NCBI GenBank assembly: GCA_919901855.1
Contig: CAKKQC010000004.1
Span: forward strand, 1 to 28,404
Length of the DNA stretch: 28,404 bases
Reading direction: 5' to 3'
From: a bacterium
GTDB lineage: Bacteria; Oederibacteriota; CAKKQC01
The notes beneath the pieces were generated by a model. That model ran no database searches and was not told the origin of the DNA. It worked only from the letters and a program-made list of their open reading frames with translations. Positions 15,621-23,498 of this stretch are shown here, piece by piece. A program made the position numbers and the translations under genes. The first letter of the stretch is position 1. Each line of letters opens with the position of its first letter.

Positions 15621-18600
15621 TTGAGAACCACTTGGCGCCTGCTTCCGGCCCACGCGGCCCTCGCTCTGGCCGCGCTGCTGTCTGTGTCGCAAGCCCTCGC
15701 GTCTGACCTCGCTTGGTCGACGAAGACTCCGATGCCGACGAGCCGCTACGGTTTGGGAGGGGGCGTCGTGGGCGGCACGATCTACGCTATTGGGGGAGGG
15801 AACCCCGGCCCCCTCGCCGCGGTCGAGGCCTACGATCCGAACACGAACACGTGGGTGACGAAGGCCAGCATGCCGACGGCGCGGTTCCACCCCACCGTCT
15901 CCGTCGTGGGCGGGACCGTCTATTCGATCGGAGGGATCAGCGGCACTGTGTTCCTCCGCACGGTGGAAGCCTACGATCCAGCAACGAACACGTGGGTTAC
16001 CAAGGCCGACATGCCGACGGCCAGGTATGCCATGTGCTCGGTCGCGGTGGGGGGGGCAATCTACGTCATCGGGGGGTACAACGGTGTCTCCGAACTGCCG
16101 GTCGTGGAAGCCTACGATCCGGCGACCGATTCCTGGGTGACCAAAACGGGTCTTCCGACGGCGCGGTACGGCGTGGCCGCCGCCGCCATGGGTGGGACGA
16201 TCTATGTGATGGGCGGATTCGCGGGTGCTTCCGCTCGCAAGGTGGTGGAGGCATATGATCCCAACACCGACACATGGGTGACGAAGGCGGAGATGCCGGC
16301 TCCACGGCACTACCTGTCCGCCGCCACGACCGGCGGCACTATCTATGCCGGAGGGGGAATGTCTGGCACGGCGTTTCTTGCCACAGTGGAGGCCTACGAC
16401 CCGGGATCGGATACTTGGGCGACCAAGACGGATATGCCGACAGGCCGCGCCTCTCTCACAGTCGTTGTGACGGGTGGCGCCCTCTACGCGGTGGGCGGAA
16501 CCAGCAACGGGAGTTCCGGACTGGCGACGGTCGAGGCAGGAGTGGTAGGCGATCAGCCGTGGCCGTGCACGGGCGAGATTTACTGGACTCCGGCGACCCC
16601 GATGCCGACGCCGCGCGAGAGTCTGGCGGCCGTCGCCCTGGGGAACAAGGTCTACGCGATCGGGGGGCAGATCCCGGGGCCCAGCATGACGTGGGCGGTG
16701 GAATCCTACGATCCGGGCACGGGCGCGTGGACGACGAAGGCGAACATGGCCAACGTCCGGTTCGGCCTCGGAGCCGCCGTCGTGGGCGGGACCATCTACG
16801 CGATCGGGGGAGGGAACCCGAGTCCCGTCTCCACGGTCGAGGCCTACGACCCGAACACGGACACGTGGGTGGCGAAGGCTTCCCTGCCGGCCGCGCGATC
16901 CCTCCTGAGCGTCGCCGCCGTGGGTGGCACGATCTACGCGATCGGCGGGTCCACCGGACCCACCGTGACGACGGTCGAGGCCTACGACCCGGCCACGGAC
17001 TCGTGGACGACGAAGGCCCCGATCCCGACGGCGCGGTCGGCGATGGCGGTCGCCGTCGCCGGAGGCATCATCTACGCCATCGGCGGGTACGACGGGGGCG
17101 CCTCCGCCAAGGTCGAGGCGTACGACCCGGCGACCGACACGTGGACGACGAAGGCGAACCTGCCCACGGCCCGGTGGGAACTCGGCGCCGCCGTCGTGGG
17201 CGGGACCCTCTACGCCATCGGGGGGAACGACGGGAGCTACCGATCCACGGTCGAGGCTTACGATCCGAACACGGACACGTGGACGACGAGGGCGGATCTC
17301 CCCGCGGCACAGTCGTTGCTGTCCGCGGTGTCGATCGGCGGCACCCTCTACGCCGTCGGGGGCATGGACTCCAGCGGCGTCACCACGGGGAGGGTCGTGA
17401 CCGGGCTCGTCACGTGCAGTCCCGCGCTCTCGCACCTCACGGCGTCGATGTCCGTCGGCCCGGCGTCCGTGGCAGTGGGGCGGTGGACGACCGTGGTGCT
17501 CACGGTGACCAACACGGGCGGGGCGAGCGCCACCGGGGTGACCCCGCTCCTCCAGGTCAACGCGGCAGGGGGGATTGTGGAGCAGATCGGGACCGTGTCG
17601 CCCGCGGGCCCGGTCGCGCTGGCCGCCGGCGCATCCCAGAGCTTCACGTGGACGCTGAGCGCCTCGGGCTCGGGGCAAGTCGGCATCACGGCGACGGCGA
17701 CGGGCACGGACGCCGCGCTCGGGTTCCCGGTGCTGGCGTCGGCTACGCAGTGGTTCTTCACCGCCCGCGACCCCCTCTGGACGCCGCTGGCCTCCCTGCC
17801 GACCGGACGGTTCGGCGTGGCCGCCGCGGTCGTGGACGGCGCCGTCTACGCCATCGGCGGCATCGACGCGGGCGGCGTCCTGTCGTCGATGCTCAGGTAC
17901 GAACCCGGGACCGGGGCGTGGACAACGAAGACGGCGATGCCGACAGCTCGGTACGAGGCTGGGGCGGCCGTCGTGGGCGGGACCATCTACGTCATCGGCG
18001 GGTACGTGGCCGGCGCGATCGCGACGGTCGAGGCGTACGACCCGGCCACGGACTCGTGGACGACGAAGACGAGCATGCCGACCGCCCGGTCCCAGTTCGG
18101 CATCGGCGTCGTGAACGGCCTCGTCTACGCGGCCGGGGGATACGGCGCCGGCCCCCAGTCCGTGGTCGAGGCCTACGACCCCGCGAACGACACCTGGACG
18201 ACCAAGGCCGCCATGCCCGCCGCGCGGTACGCGTTCGGCTCGGCCGTGGCCGGCGGGACCGTCTACGCGATCGGCGGCGTCGGCCCCTCGGCGAAGGTGG
18301 AGGCCTACGATCCCAACACCGACACGTGGACGACGAAGGCGTCAATGCCGACCGCGCGTCCCGACCTGGCGGCCGCCACGGTCGGCGGATCGATCTACGC
18401 CGTCGGCGGTGACGTGCTCGCGCGTCTCGCGACGGTGGAGGCCTACGACCCGAACACGGACACGTGGACGACCAAGGTGAGCATGCCCACGGCCCGGACC
18501 ATCCTCGCGGCCGTGGCGTCGGGAGGCTCCCTCTACACGATCGGGGGCGTCGACGGCCCGTCGTACATGCCCACGGTGGAGGTGGGACTGGTGCCCGGCG

Positions 18601-21383
18601 AGTACGGCCCGGCGAGCCTGGCGGCGACGGCGTCGGCGCGTCCCGCCGCCGTGGCCCGGGGCCGGTGGGCGGACGTGGTCCTCACCGTCTTGAACACGGG
18701 CGGCTGGAACGCGACCGGAGTCAGCCCCGCGATCCAGCTCAACACCGGGGCCGCGCTGGTGGCCCAGATCGGGACCGTCAACCCCGCGGGGCCGGTCACG
18801 CTGGCACCGGGGGCGTCGCAGTCGTTCACGTGGACATTCAGCGCGTCTGGACTGGGGGCGGTCGCGTACTCGGTGACGGGTGCCGGGTCGGATACCTCCC
18901 TGGGGGGAGCCGTGGAGGCGACTGCGACCGGGCTCCTCTGGGCGGTGTCCGATCCCCTGTGGTCGGCGAAGGCCAGCCTGCCGACGCCGCGGAGCGACCT
19001 CTCGGTCTCCGTGGTCGGGGCCAGCTTGTATGCCATCGGCGGGTCCGTCGGGCCCGCGCTGGCGGTGGTCGAGGTCTACGACCCGGCGACCGACACCTGG
19101 ACAACGAAGGCGCCGATGCCGACGGCGCGGTGGGCGCTGGCCACCGCCGTCGTGGGCGGCACGATCTACGCGATCGGCGGGGTTGGTGGCACCTTCCTCG
19201 CGACGCTGGAGGCCTACGATCCGGCCACGGACACGTGGACGACGAAGGCGAGCATGCCCACCGCCCGGTACATGCTCCAGGCGGCGGCCGTGGGCGGCAC
19301 CATCTATGCGATCGGGGGCTCCACCGGGTCCGGGGCGTTCGCGGTCGTGGAGGCCTACGACACGGCCACGGATACGTGGACGACGGTGGCCCCGGAGCCC
19401 ACGGGCCGCTATCTCGGGGGCGCGGCCGCGGTGGGCGGGAAGGTCTACGCGGTCGGCGGGCTGAACGGCGGCTCCGTGCAGGCGGTCGAGGCCTACGATC
19501 CCGCGACGAACGCGTGGACGACGAAGGCGAACCTGCCGGTCGGCGGCTACGGGCAGGGAGTCGTCGCCACGGGCGGCACGCTCTACGTCATGGGCGGCAA
19601 CTACTCCAGCCCGAACGCCCTGGTGTTCGCCTACGACCCGGCGACGAACACGTGGACTACGAAGGCGGATCTCCTGGGCTGGCGGTACGAGTTCGCCGCG
19701 GCCGCCGTCGGCGGCGTGATCTACGCCGTGGGCGGCCAGCGCGAGGGGGGCACCCTGTCGTCGGTGGAGGCCGGGGTAATCCCGGGAGTCTCGGGCGTCG
19801 GCGCGCTTGCCGCTGCGGTGTCGGTGTCCCCGGCGTCGGCCATGGTGGGGCAGTGGGTCACGGTGTCGGTCCAGGTCACTAACTCGGGTGGCGGCACGGC
19901 GACGGCCTACGAGCCCGCGCTGGGGATGTACGCGGGCGGATCGCTCGTGGCGGCGGCCGGGGGACCGGTGCCGACGGGGTCCGTCGAGCTGGCGCCGGGG
20001 GCCTTCCAGACGTACGTCTGGACCTACAGCGTTTCCGGCGCGGGGACGGTCGGGTTTTCGGCGACCGCGACGGGATGGGACTGGGGCACCGGCGGGGCGC
20101 TGTCCGCGTCCGCCGCCGCGACACTGGCTGCCACCAATCCGGACCCGCCGGTCTGGACCTGTACGGGCGTGCTCGGATGGAGCACGGTGGCCGCGATGCC
20201 GACGGCCCGGGCCGAGCTGGCGGTGGCCGCGGCTGGGTGGACGGTATACGCCGTCGGCGGATACAACGGGCCCGCGCTCGCGACACTGGAGGCCTACGAC
20301 GCCCTGACGAACACCTGGGCGACGATGGCGGCCATGCCGACGGCGCGAAACGACCTGGCCGCCGCGTCTGTGGGGGCGACGGTCCTGGCAATCGGGGGGG
20401 CGGGGGGCGGTTCGGCCCTGGCCGTCGTCGAAGCCTATGACCCAGCCACGAGTGTCTGGGTCACGAAGGCGGGCCTCGCGGTGGCGAGAAGCGGGCTGGG
20501 CGCTGCCACCCTCGACGGGCTCGTGTATGCCGTGGGCGGGTACAGCGCCGGCGCGGTGTCCGACCTGGAGGCCTACAATCCCGCCGCCAACTCCTGGACG
20601 ACGAAGACCAGTCTGCCTGCCCCGCGGTACCATCTGGCCGTCGGCGTGGTGGGTGGCATGCTCTACGCGGTTGGCGGTGAGGGAGCCCCGGGCTCCTACC
20701 TTTCCACGGTCGAAGCCTACGATCCTGTCACGGAATTGTGGACCACGAAGGCGAGCATGCCGACGGCACGGGCTCGTCTGGGGGTGGCCGTGGTCGGCGG
20801 CACGCTCTACGCGGTCGGTGGGTCAAACGGAACGGGCCTGGTGCCGGTGGTGGAGGCTTACGATCCCGCGACGGATTCGTGGGTGACGAAGGCGTCGCTC
20901 CCCGCGGCCCGTGACAGCCTTGGTGTGGCGGCGGTGGGCGGCACGCTTTTCTCGGTCGGGGGATACACGAGCGGTCCCGTCGGGACGGTGGCGGCGGGGT
21001 TTGTCACTTGCGTGGGCCCGGCCGCACCTCCACCGCCCCCGCCGCCGCCGAAGTCGGCGACCGAGATCGTCGAGGGCCTGGTCAAGCCGGGCAAGCTGAT
21101 CGTCGCGCCGAACAAGCTCCAGATGGCTGGGGCGTCGCCGTCGGTATGGGTCATTGCCAGCGGCACGCCGGGGGCGGCGGTCGAATTCCGGGTCTACTCG
21201 GAATCGGGCGCGCTGGTCAGAACCATGAAAGCCGCGGCGGACGGCGGCGGGAGCGCGAAGGTCCGGTTCGACGGCACCAACGACAGCGGTGTCCGGCTCG
21301 GTTCGGGCCTGTACTGGGTCGTCGGGTCCGGCGGCGGCGTCAACGACCGCAAGATCGTCGTGATTGGCCAGAGGAAGAAATGA
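15621..21383 (+). CDS. Giant exported kelch-repeat protein: five six-bladed propellers, CARDB-like spacers, FlgD-type C-terminus
   Basis: The 1,920-residue protein starts at a TTG, the only start that includes the signal peptide (MRTTWRLLPAHAALALAALL, cleavage after SQALA). It contains 30 kelch strands of the form GGTIYAIGG and 25 linkers of the form VEAYDPxTDTWxTKAxMPTAR, about 48 residues apart. They fall into five groups of six: about 33-310, 312-594, 717-994, 1112-1385 and 1515-1797. Three CARDB-like Ig domains (VTNTGG, GASQSFTW) lie at about 600-713, 997-1110 and 1389-1510. An eight-proline tract follows near 1803, then a FlgD-type Ig domain (about 1822-1920; VRFDGTNDSGVRLGSGLYWV). Kelch propellers bind proteins or glycans. 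A surface or secreted location is inferred, and its ATGA overlap with the barrel gene suggests that gene is its partner. Confidence 0.95.
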   Translation: MRTTWRLLPAHAALALAALLSVSQALASDLAWSTKTPMPTSRYGLGGGVVGGTIYAIGGGNPGPLAAVEAYDPNTNTWVTKASMPTARFHPTVSVVGGTVYSIGGISGTVFLRTVEAYDPATNTWVTKADMPTARYAMCSVAVGGAIYVIGGYNGVSELPVVEAYDPATDSWVTKTGLPTARYGVAAAAMGGTIYVMGGFAGASARKVVEAYDPNTDTWVTKAEMPAPRHYLSAATTGGTIYAGGGMSGTAFLATVEAYDPGSDTWATKTDMPTGRASLTVVVTGGALYAVGGTSNGSSGLATVEAGVVGDQPWPCTGEIYWTPATPMPTPRESLAAVALGNKVYAIGGQIPGPSMTWAVESYDPGTGAWTTKANMANVRFGLGAAVVGGTIYAIGGGNPSPVSTVEAYDPNTDTWVAKASLPAARSLLSVAAVGGTIYAIGGSTGPTVTTVEAYDPATDSWTTKAPIPTARSAMAVAVAGGIIYAIGGYDGGASAKVEAYDPATDTWTTKANLPTARWELGAAVVGGTLYAIGGNDGSYRSTVEAYDPNTDTWTTRADLPAAQSLLSAVSIGGTLYAVGGMDSSGVTTGRVVTGLVTCSPALSHLTASMSVGPASVAVGRWTTVVLTVTNTGGASATGVTPLLQVNAAGGIVEQIGTVSPAGPVALAAGASQSFTWTLSASGSGQVGITATATGTDAALGFPVLASATQWFFTARDPLWTPLASLPTGRFGVAAAVVDGAVYAIGGIDAGGVLSSMLRYEPGTGAWTTKTAMPTARYEAGAAVVGGTIYVIGGYVAGAIATVEAYDPATDSWTTKTSMPTARSQFGIGVVNGLVYAAGGYGAGPQSVVEAYDPANDTWTTKAAMPAARYAFGSAVAGGTVYAIGGVGPSAKVEAYDPNTDTWTTKASMPTARPDLAAATVGGSIYAVGGDVLARLATVEAYDPNTDTWTTKVSMPTARTILAAVASGGSLYTIGGVDGPSYMPTVEVGLVPGEYGPASLAATASARPAAVARGRWADVVLTVLNTGGWNATGVSPAIQLNTGAALVAQIGTVNPAGPVTLAPGASQSFTWTFSASGLGAVAYSVTGAGSDTSLGGAVEATATGLLWAVSDPLWSAKASLPTPRSDLSVSVVGASLYAIGGSVGPALAVVEVYDPATDTWTTKAPMPTARWALATAVVGGTIYAIGGVGGTFLATLEAYDPATDTWTTKASMPTARYMLQAAAVGGTIYAIGGSTGSGAFAVVEAYDTATDTWTTVAPEPTGRYLGGAAAVGGKVYAVGGLNGGSVQAVEAYDPATNAWTTKANLPVGGYGQGVVATGGTLYVMGGNYSSPNALVFAYDPATNTWTTKADLLGWRYEFAAAAVGGVIYAVGGQREGGTLSSVEAGVIPGVSGVGALAAAVSVSPASAMVGQWVTVSVQVTNSGGGTATAYEPALGMYAGGSLVAAAGGPVPTGSVELAPGAFQTYVWTYSVSGAGTVGFSATATGWDWGTGGALSASAAATLAATNPDPPVWTCTGVLGWSTVAAMPTARAELAVAAAGWTVYAVGGYNGPALATLEAYDALTNTWATMAAMPTARNDLAAASVGATVLAIGGAGGGSALAVVEAYDPATSVWVTKAGLAVARSGLGAATLDGLVYAVGGYSAGAVSDLEAYNPAANSWTTKTSLPAPRYHLAVGVVGGMLYAVGGEGAPGSYLSTVEAYDPVTELWTTKASMPTARARLGVAVVGGTLYAVGGSNGTGLVPVVEAYDPATDSWVTKASLPAARDSLGVAAVGGTLFSVGGYTSGPVGTVAAGFVTCVGPAAPPPPPPPPKSATEIVEGLVKPGKLIVAPNKLQMAGASPSVWVIASGTPGAAVEFRVYSESGALVRTMKAAADGGGSAKVRFDGTNDSGVRLGSGLYWVVGSGGGVNDRKIVVIGQRKK
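15720..21005 (+). repeat. Tandem coding repeats (kelch units)
   Basis: The coding sequence is a long tandem array of units of about 145 bp, each containing near-identical words such as gtcgaggcctacgac and gtgggcgggaccatctacg. Units in the middle (about 16750-19700) are more alike and more GC-rich than those in the first 900 bp and in the last group after 20160. This suggests that the central copies were duplicated or homogenised most recently. Three non-repeat inserts of about 340 bp (CARDB-like) recur between groups two to five. Such a region is prone to recombination and to assembly errors. Confidence 0.9.
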
Positions 21384-22801
21384 GGCGCGCGGCGGTCCTC
21401 CTCGTCGCCCTGGTGCTCGCGGCCGGCGCCCGGGCCGCGAAGACGGTGGGGGCGTCGTACCTGAACGTTCCGCTCAGCGTGCGCCAGATCGGGATGGGCG
21501 GGGTGAGCACGGGCGGCAGCGACCTCCTGCGGGCGTGGAGCAACCCGGCGGTCCTCGCGGACCAGCCGACCCGGGGACAGGCGGCGCTGACCGGCGCGTC
21601 GGCATATGCCGGCCAGTTCACGACGATCGGGTCGGGCGCGAGCTGGCTTCTCCTGCCATCCTGGAGCCTTGGGTGCATGTACTCGGGGTACGCCGCCAAC
21701 TACGAATCCGTGGACGAATACGGGGAGTCCCGCGGCAGCGAGTCCCGGAGCGTCTCATCCATCGGACTGGCATCCGCGTGGCGGTTGGGGCCCGTGCGCG
21801 CGGGGGTCACGCTGAAAATGGTCAACGACTCCGTGTTCAAGGAAGCCGCCAGCACGGTCGCGGCTGACCTGGGCATGACGGTCGCCTTCGGGGGCGTGAC
21901 GGCCGGGATCGCGTACCGCAACCTCGGCCCGGCGCTCCGGACCGCGGGGGAGGCCGGCACCTATGACGAATCACTGCCGACCGAGCTTCGCGGCGGCGCG
22001 GCATACAAGTTCGCCGCCGCGCACGTCTCCGCCGGGGCGGAGCTGGCGGCCGCCGCAGGGGAGCCATCGCGGATCGCGCTCGGCGTCGAGTGGCGGCCGG
22101 CCCCGCGGTTTGCGGTCCGGGGCGGCACCGCGAATCTTTCGGAAGCGGGTGGCCAGCTCACACTCGGGCTCTCGGCGGAGCTGAACGCCTTCGTCCTCGA
22201 CTACGCCATGGCCGCGCACCCGGTCGGGCTCACTCACAAGGTGAGTGTCGGGTACGCGTTCGGGCCGACCGCGGCGGACTTCGAGGCGGCACGCAGGGCG
22301 ACCCAGCCACCTGACGAACCGGTGGTTGAACGGACCCCGCCGGCGGCAGAACTGCCGAAGCCGGAGGCGCCGAAGGCGGAATCCCCGAAGAGCCAAGCCG
22401 GGGGGCGCAACGTCGCGGTCGGGGATCTCCAGGCGCAGGGCGTGTCGCCGACCGACGCGGCCGTCATCTCGGACATGTTGCGGAGCGAGCTCATCAAGAC
22501 GGGCAAGGTGAACGTGATCGAGAAGTCGAACATGGACCGGATCCTGGCGGAGCAGGCGTTCCAGCAGACCGGGTGCACGACGTCCGAATGCGCGGTCAAG
22601 CTGGGGAAACTACTGAACGCCAGGTGGATGGTGGTGGGTTCGGTGGGGAAGATGCTCGGGGACTACTACCTGAGCGTTCGCGTGATCGACGTGGAGACGG
22701 GGAAGAGCTCATACGGGGACACGGCGAAGGCGGCGGATTCGAGCGGGGTGGAAAAGGCGATCCGGAACTTCGCGAAGGCGATCGCGAACACGGTGAAGTA
22801 G
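21380..22801 (+). CDS. PorV-like outer-membrane barrel fused to a CsgG-like domain
   Basis: The 473-residue product begins at an ATG that overlaps the kelch gene stop and follows a GAGGAAG ribosome-binding site lying inside that gene. A signal peptide (MRRAAVLLVALVLAAGARA) is followed by a barrel-like region to about residue 305. It opens with features of the PorV/PorQ (UPF0164) family: LNVPLSVRQIGMGGVSTGGSDLL and AWSNPAVLA. The region continues with alternating beta strands (GVTAGIAYRNLGPAL, VSVGYAFG). After a Pro/Lys/Glu-rich linker (about 310-340), residues 342-473 resemble the CsgG-like domain (NVAVGDLQAQGVSPTDAAVI, RSELIKTGKVNVIEKSNMDR, TGCTTSECAVKLGKLLNARW). CsgG-like domains are periplasmic or pore-associated. 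The context suggests export or anchoring of the kelch protein; this is inference. Confidence 0.85.
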   Translation: MRRAAVLLVALVLAAGARAAKTVGASYLNVPLSVRQIGMGGVSTGGSDLLRAWSNPAVLADQPTRGQAALTGASAYAGQFTTIGSGASWLLLPSWSLGCMYSGYAANYESVDEYGESRGSESRSVSSIGLASAWRLGPVRAGVTLKMVNDSVFKEAASTVAADLGMTVAFGGVTAGIAYRNLGPALRTAGEAGTYDESLPTELRGGAAYKFAAAHVSAGAELAAAAGEPSRIALGVEWRPAPRFAVRGGTANLSEAGGQLTLGLSAELNAFVLDYAMAAHPVGLTHKVSVGYAFGPTAADFEAARRATQPPDEPVVERTPPAAELPKPEAPKAESPKSQAGGRNVAVGDLQAQGVSPTDAAVISDMLRSELIKTGKVNVIEKSNMDRILAEQAFQQTGCTTSECAVKLGKLLNARWMVVGSVGKMLGDYYLSVRVIDVETGKSSYGDTAKAADSSGVEKAIRNFAKAIANTVK

Positions 22802-22831
22802 GCGGGGTGTAGGATAGACAGGAGATATCTA

Positions 22832-23026
22832 ATGAAGTCCTCGGTGAAGATCGCTCCGGACGAGTTCGTGGTTTCGGTGCTCTCGCGGGATGAACGGCTT
22901 GACGCGGCGCTGAGTGTGGTCAGGCAGGCGTTCCGGCGGACGACCTTGAAGCCTGCGGACGTGGAACGCGCGGTTCGTCGCATCCGTTCGATGGCAAGGA
23001 GAGCCGGCCGTCAAGGTCGTCGTTGA
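22832..23026 (+). CDS. Small antitoxin-like protein upstream of PIN toxin
   Basis: A 64-residue basic protein (MKSSVKIAPDEFVVSVLSRD, then VVRQAFRRTTLKPADVERAV and an Arg-rich end) starts 7 nt after an AGGAG (22820-22824). It directly precedes and overlaps a PIN-domain gene. Small helical proteins in this position are usually antitoxins of PIN toxins. I do not recognise the family, and the role is inferred from position. TAGGAT at 22810-22815 may be its -10 element. The last codons share their bases with the first codons of the toxin frame. Confidence 0.65.
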   Translation: MKSSVKIAPDEFVVSVLSRDERLDAALSVVRQAFRRTTLKPADVERAVRRIRSMARRAGRQGRR

Positions 23027-23432
23027 CACCAGCGTCCTGATTTCCGGTCTCGCGTTCGGCGGCATTCCCGAGGCCGCCCTCCGAAAGGTCTCCAGGGAAG
23101 CCGTCGTCGTGGTCTCGGCCGCCCTCCTTGAGGAGTACCGCGGGACGCCAGCCCGGCTCTGCGAGGAGGGGAAGATCACGAGGGAGCAACTGACGGCTCT
23201 GATCGCCGCGGCAGCCGCATTCGTCGCGGATGCCCAGGTGGTCGAAGCACGAACCAAGCTCGCGATCTGCCGCGATCCGACCGACGATCATGTCCTGGAG
23301 TGCTGTCTGGCTGGCCGCGTGGACGTTCTCCTGACGGGGGATCGTGACCTCCTGGAATTGGAGGCACGGGTTGTCAACCGCCATGTGCCCGGGTTGCGAG
23401 TTCTCTCACCCCGCGCTTTCCTGGATTCATGA
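23010..23432 (+). CDS. PIN-domain toxin (VapC-like), start codon unresolved
   Basis: The frame encodes VKVVVDTSVLISGLAFGG, then ALLEEYRG, DPTDDHVLECCLAGRVDVLL and TGDRDLLELEARVV, with the acidic residues of the PIN ribonuclease active site (first D in VVDTS, E in LEEY, D in DPTDD, D in TGDRD). The family resemblance begins at 23010, but the codon there is GTC, and no in-frame ATG, GTG or TTG lies between the upstream stop and 23109. The GTG at 23109 would remove the first catalytic aspartate. A GTG to GTC change, a sequencing error or an unusual start are possible. The protein would be 140 residues, normal for the family, and probably cleaves RNA unless bound by the antitoxin encoded just upstream. 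Confidence 0.8.
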   Translation, partial: VKVVVDTSVLISGLAFGGIPEAALRKVSREAVVVVSAALLEEYRGTPARLCEEGKITREQLTALIAAAAAFVADAQVVEARTKLAICRDPTDDHVLECCLAGRVDVLLTGDRDLLELEARVVNRHVPGLRVLSPRAFLDS

Positions 23433-23498
23433 CGATGATCGAGGCGAACACGCGCCGGTAGCCTGCACGGCTTGTCGGGTGCGTGGGAGAATCGGGCC

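Noticed and set aside
18342-20633. Long minus-strand open frame opposite the kelch gene, and a similar one at 15489-17678
   Set aside because: They mirror the kelch repeats in antisense (repeated RRPRVRGRIVGL-type words) and have no independent features.
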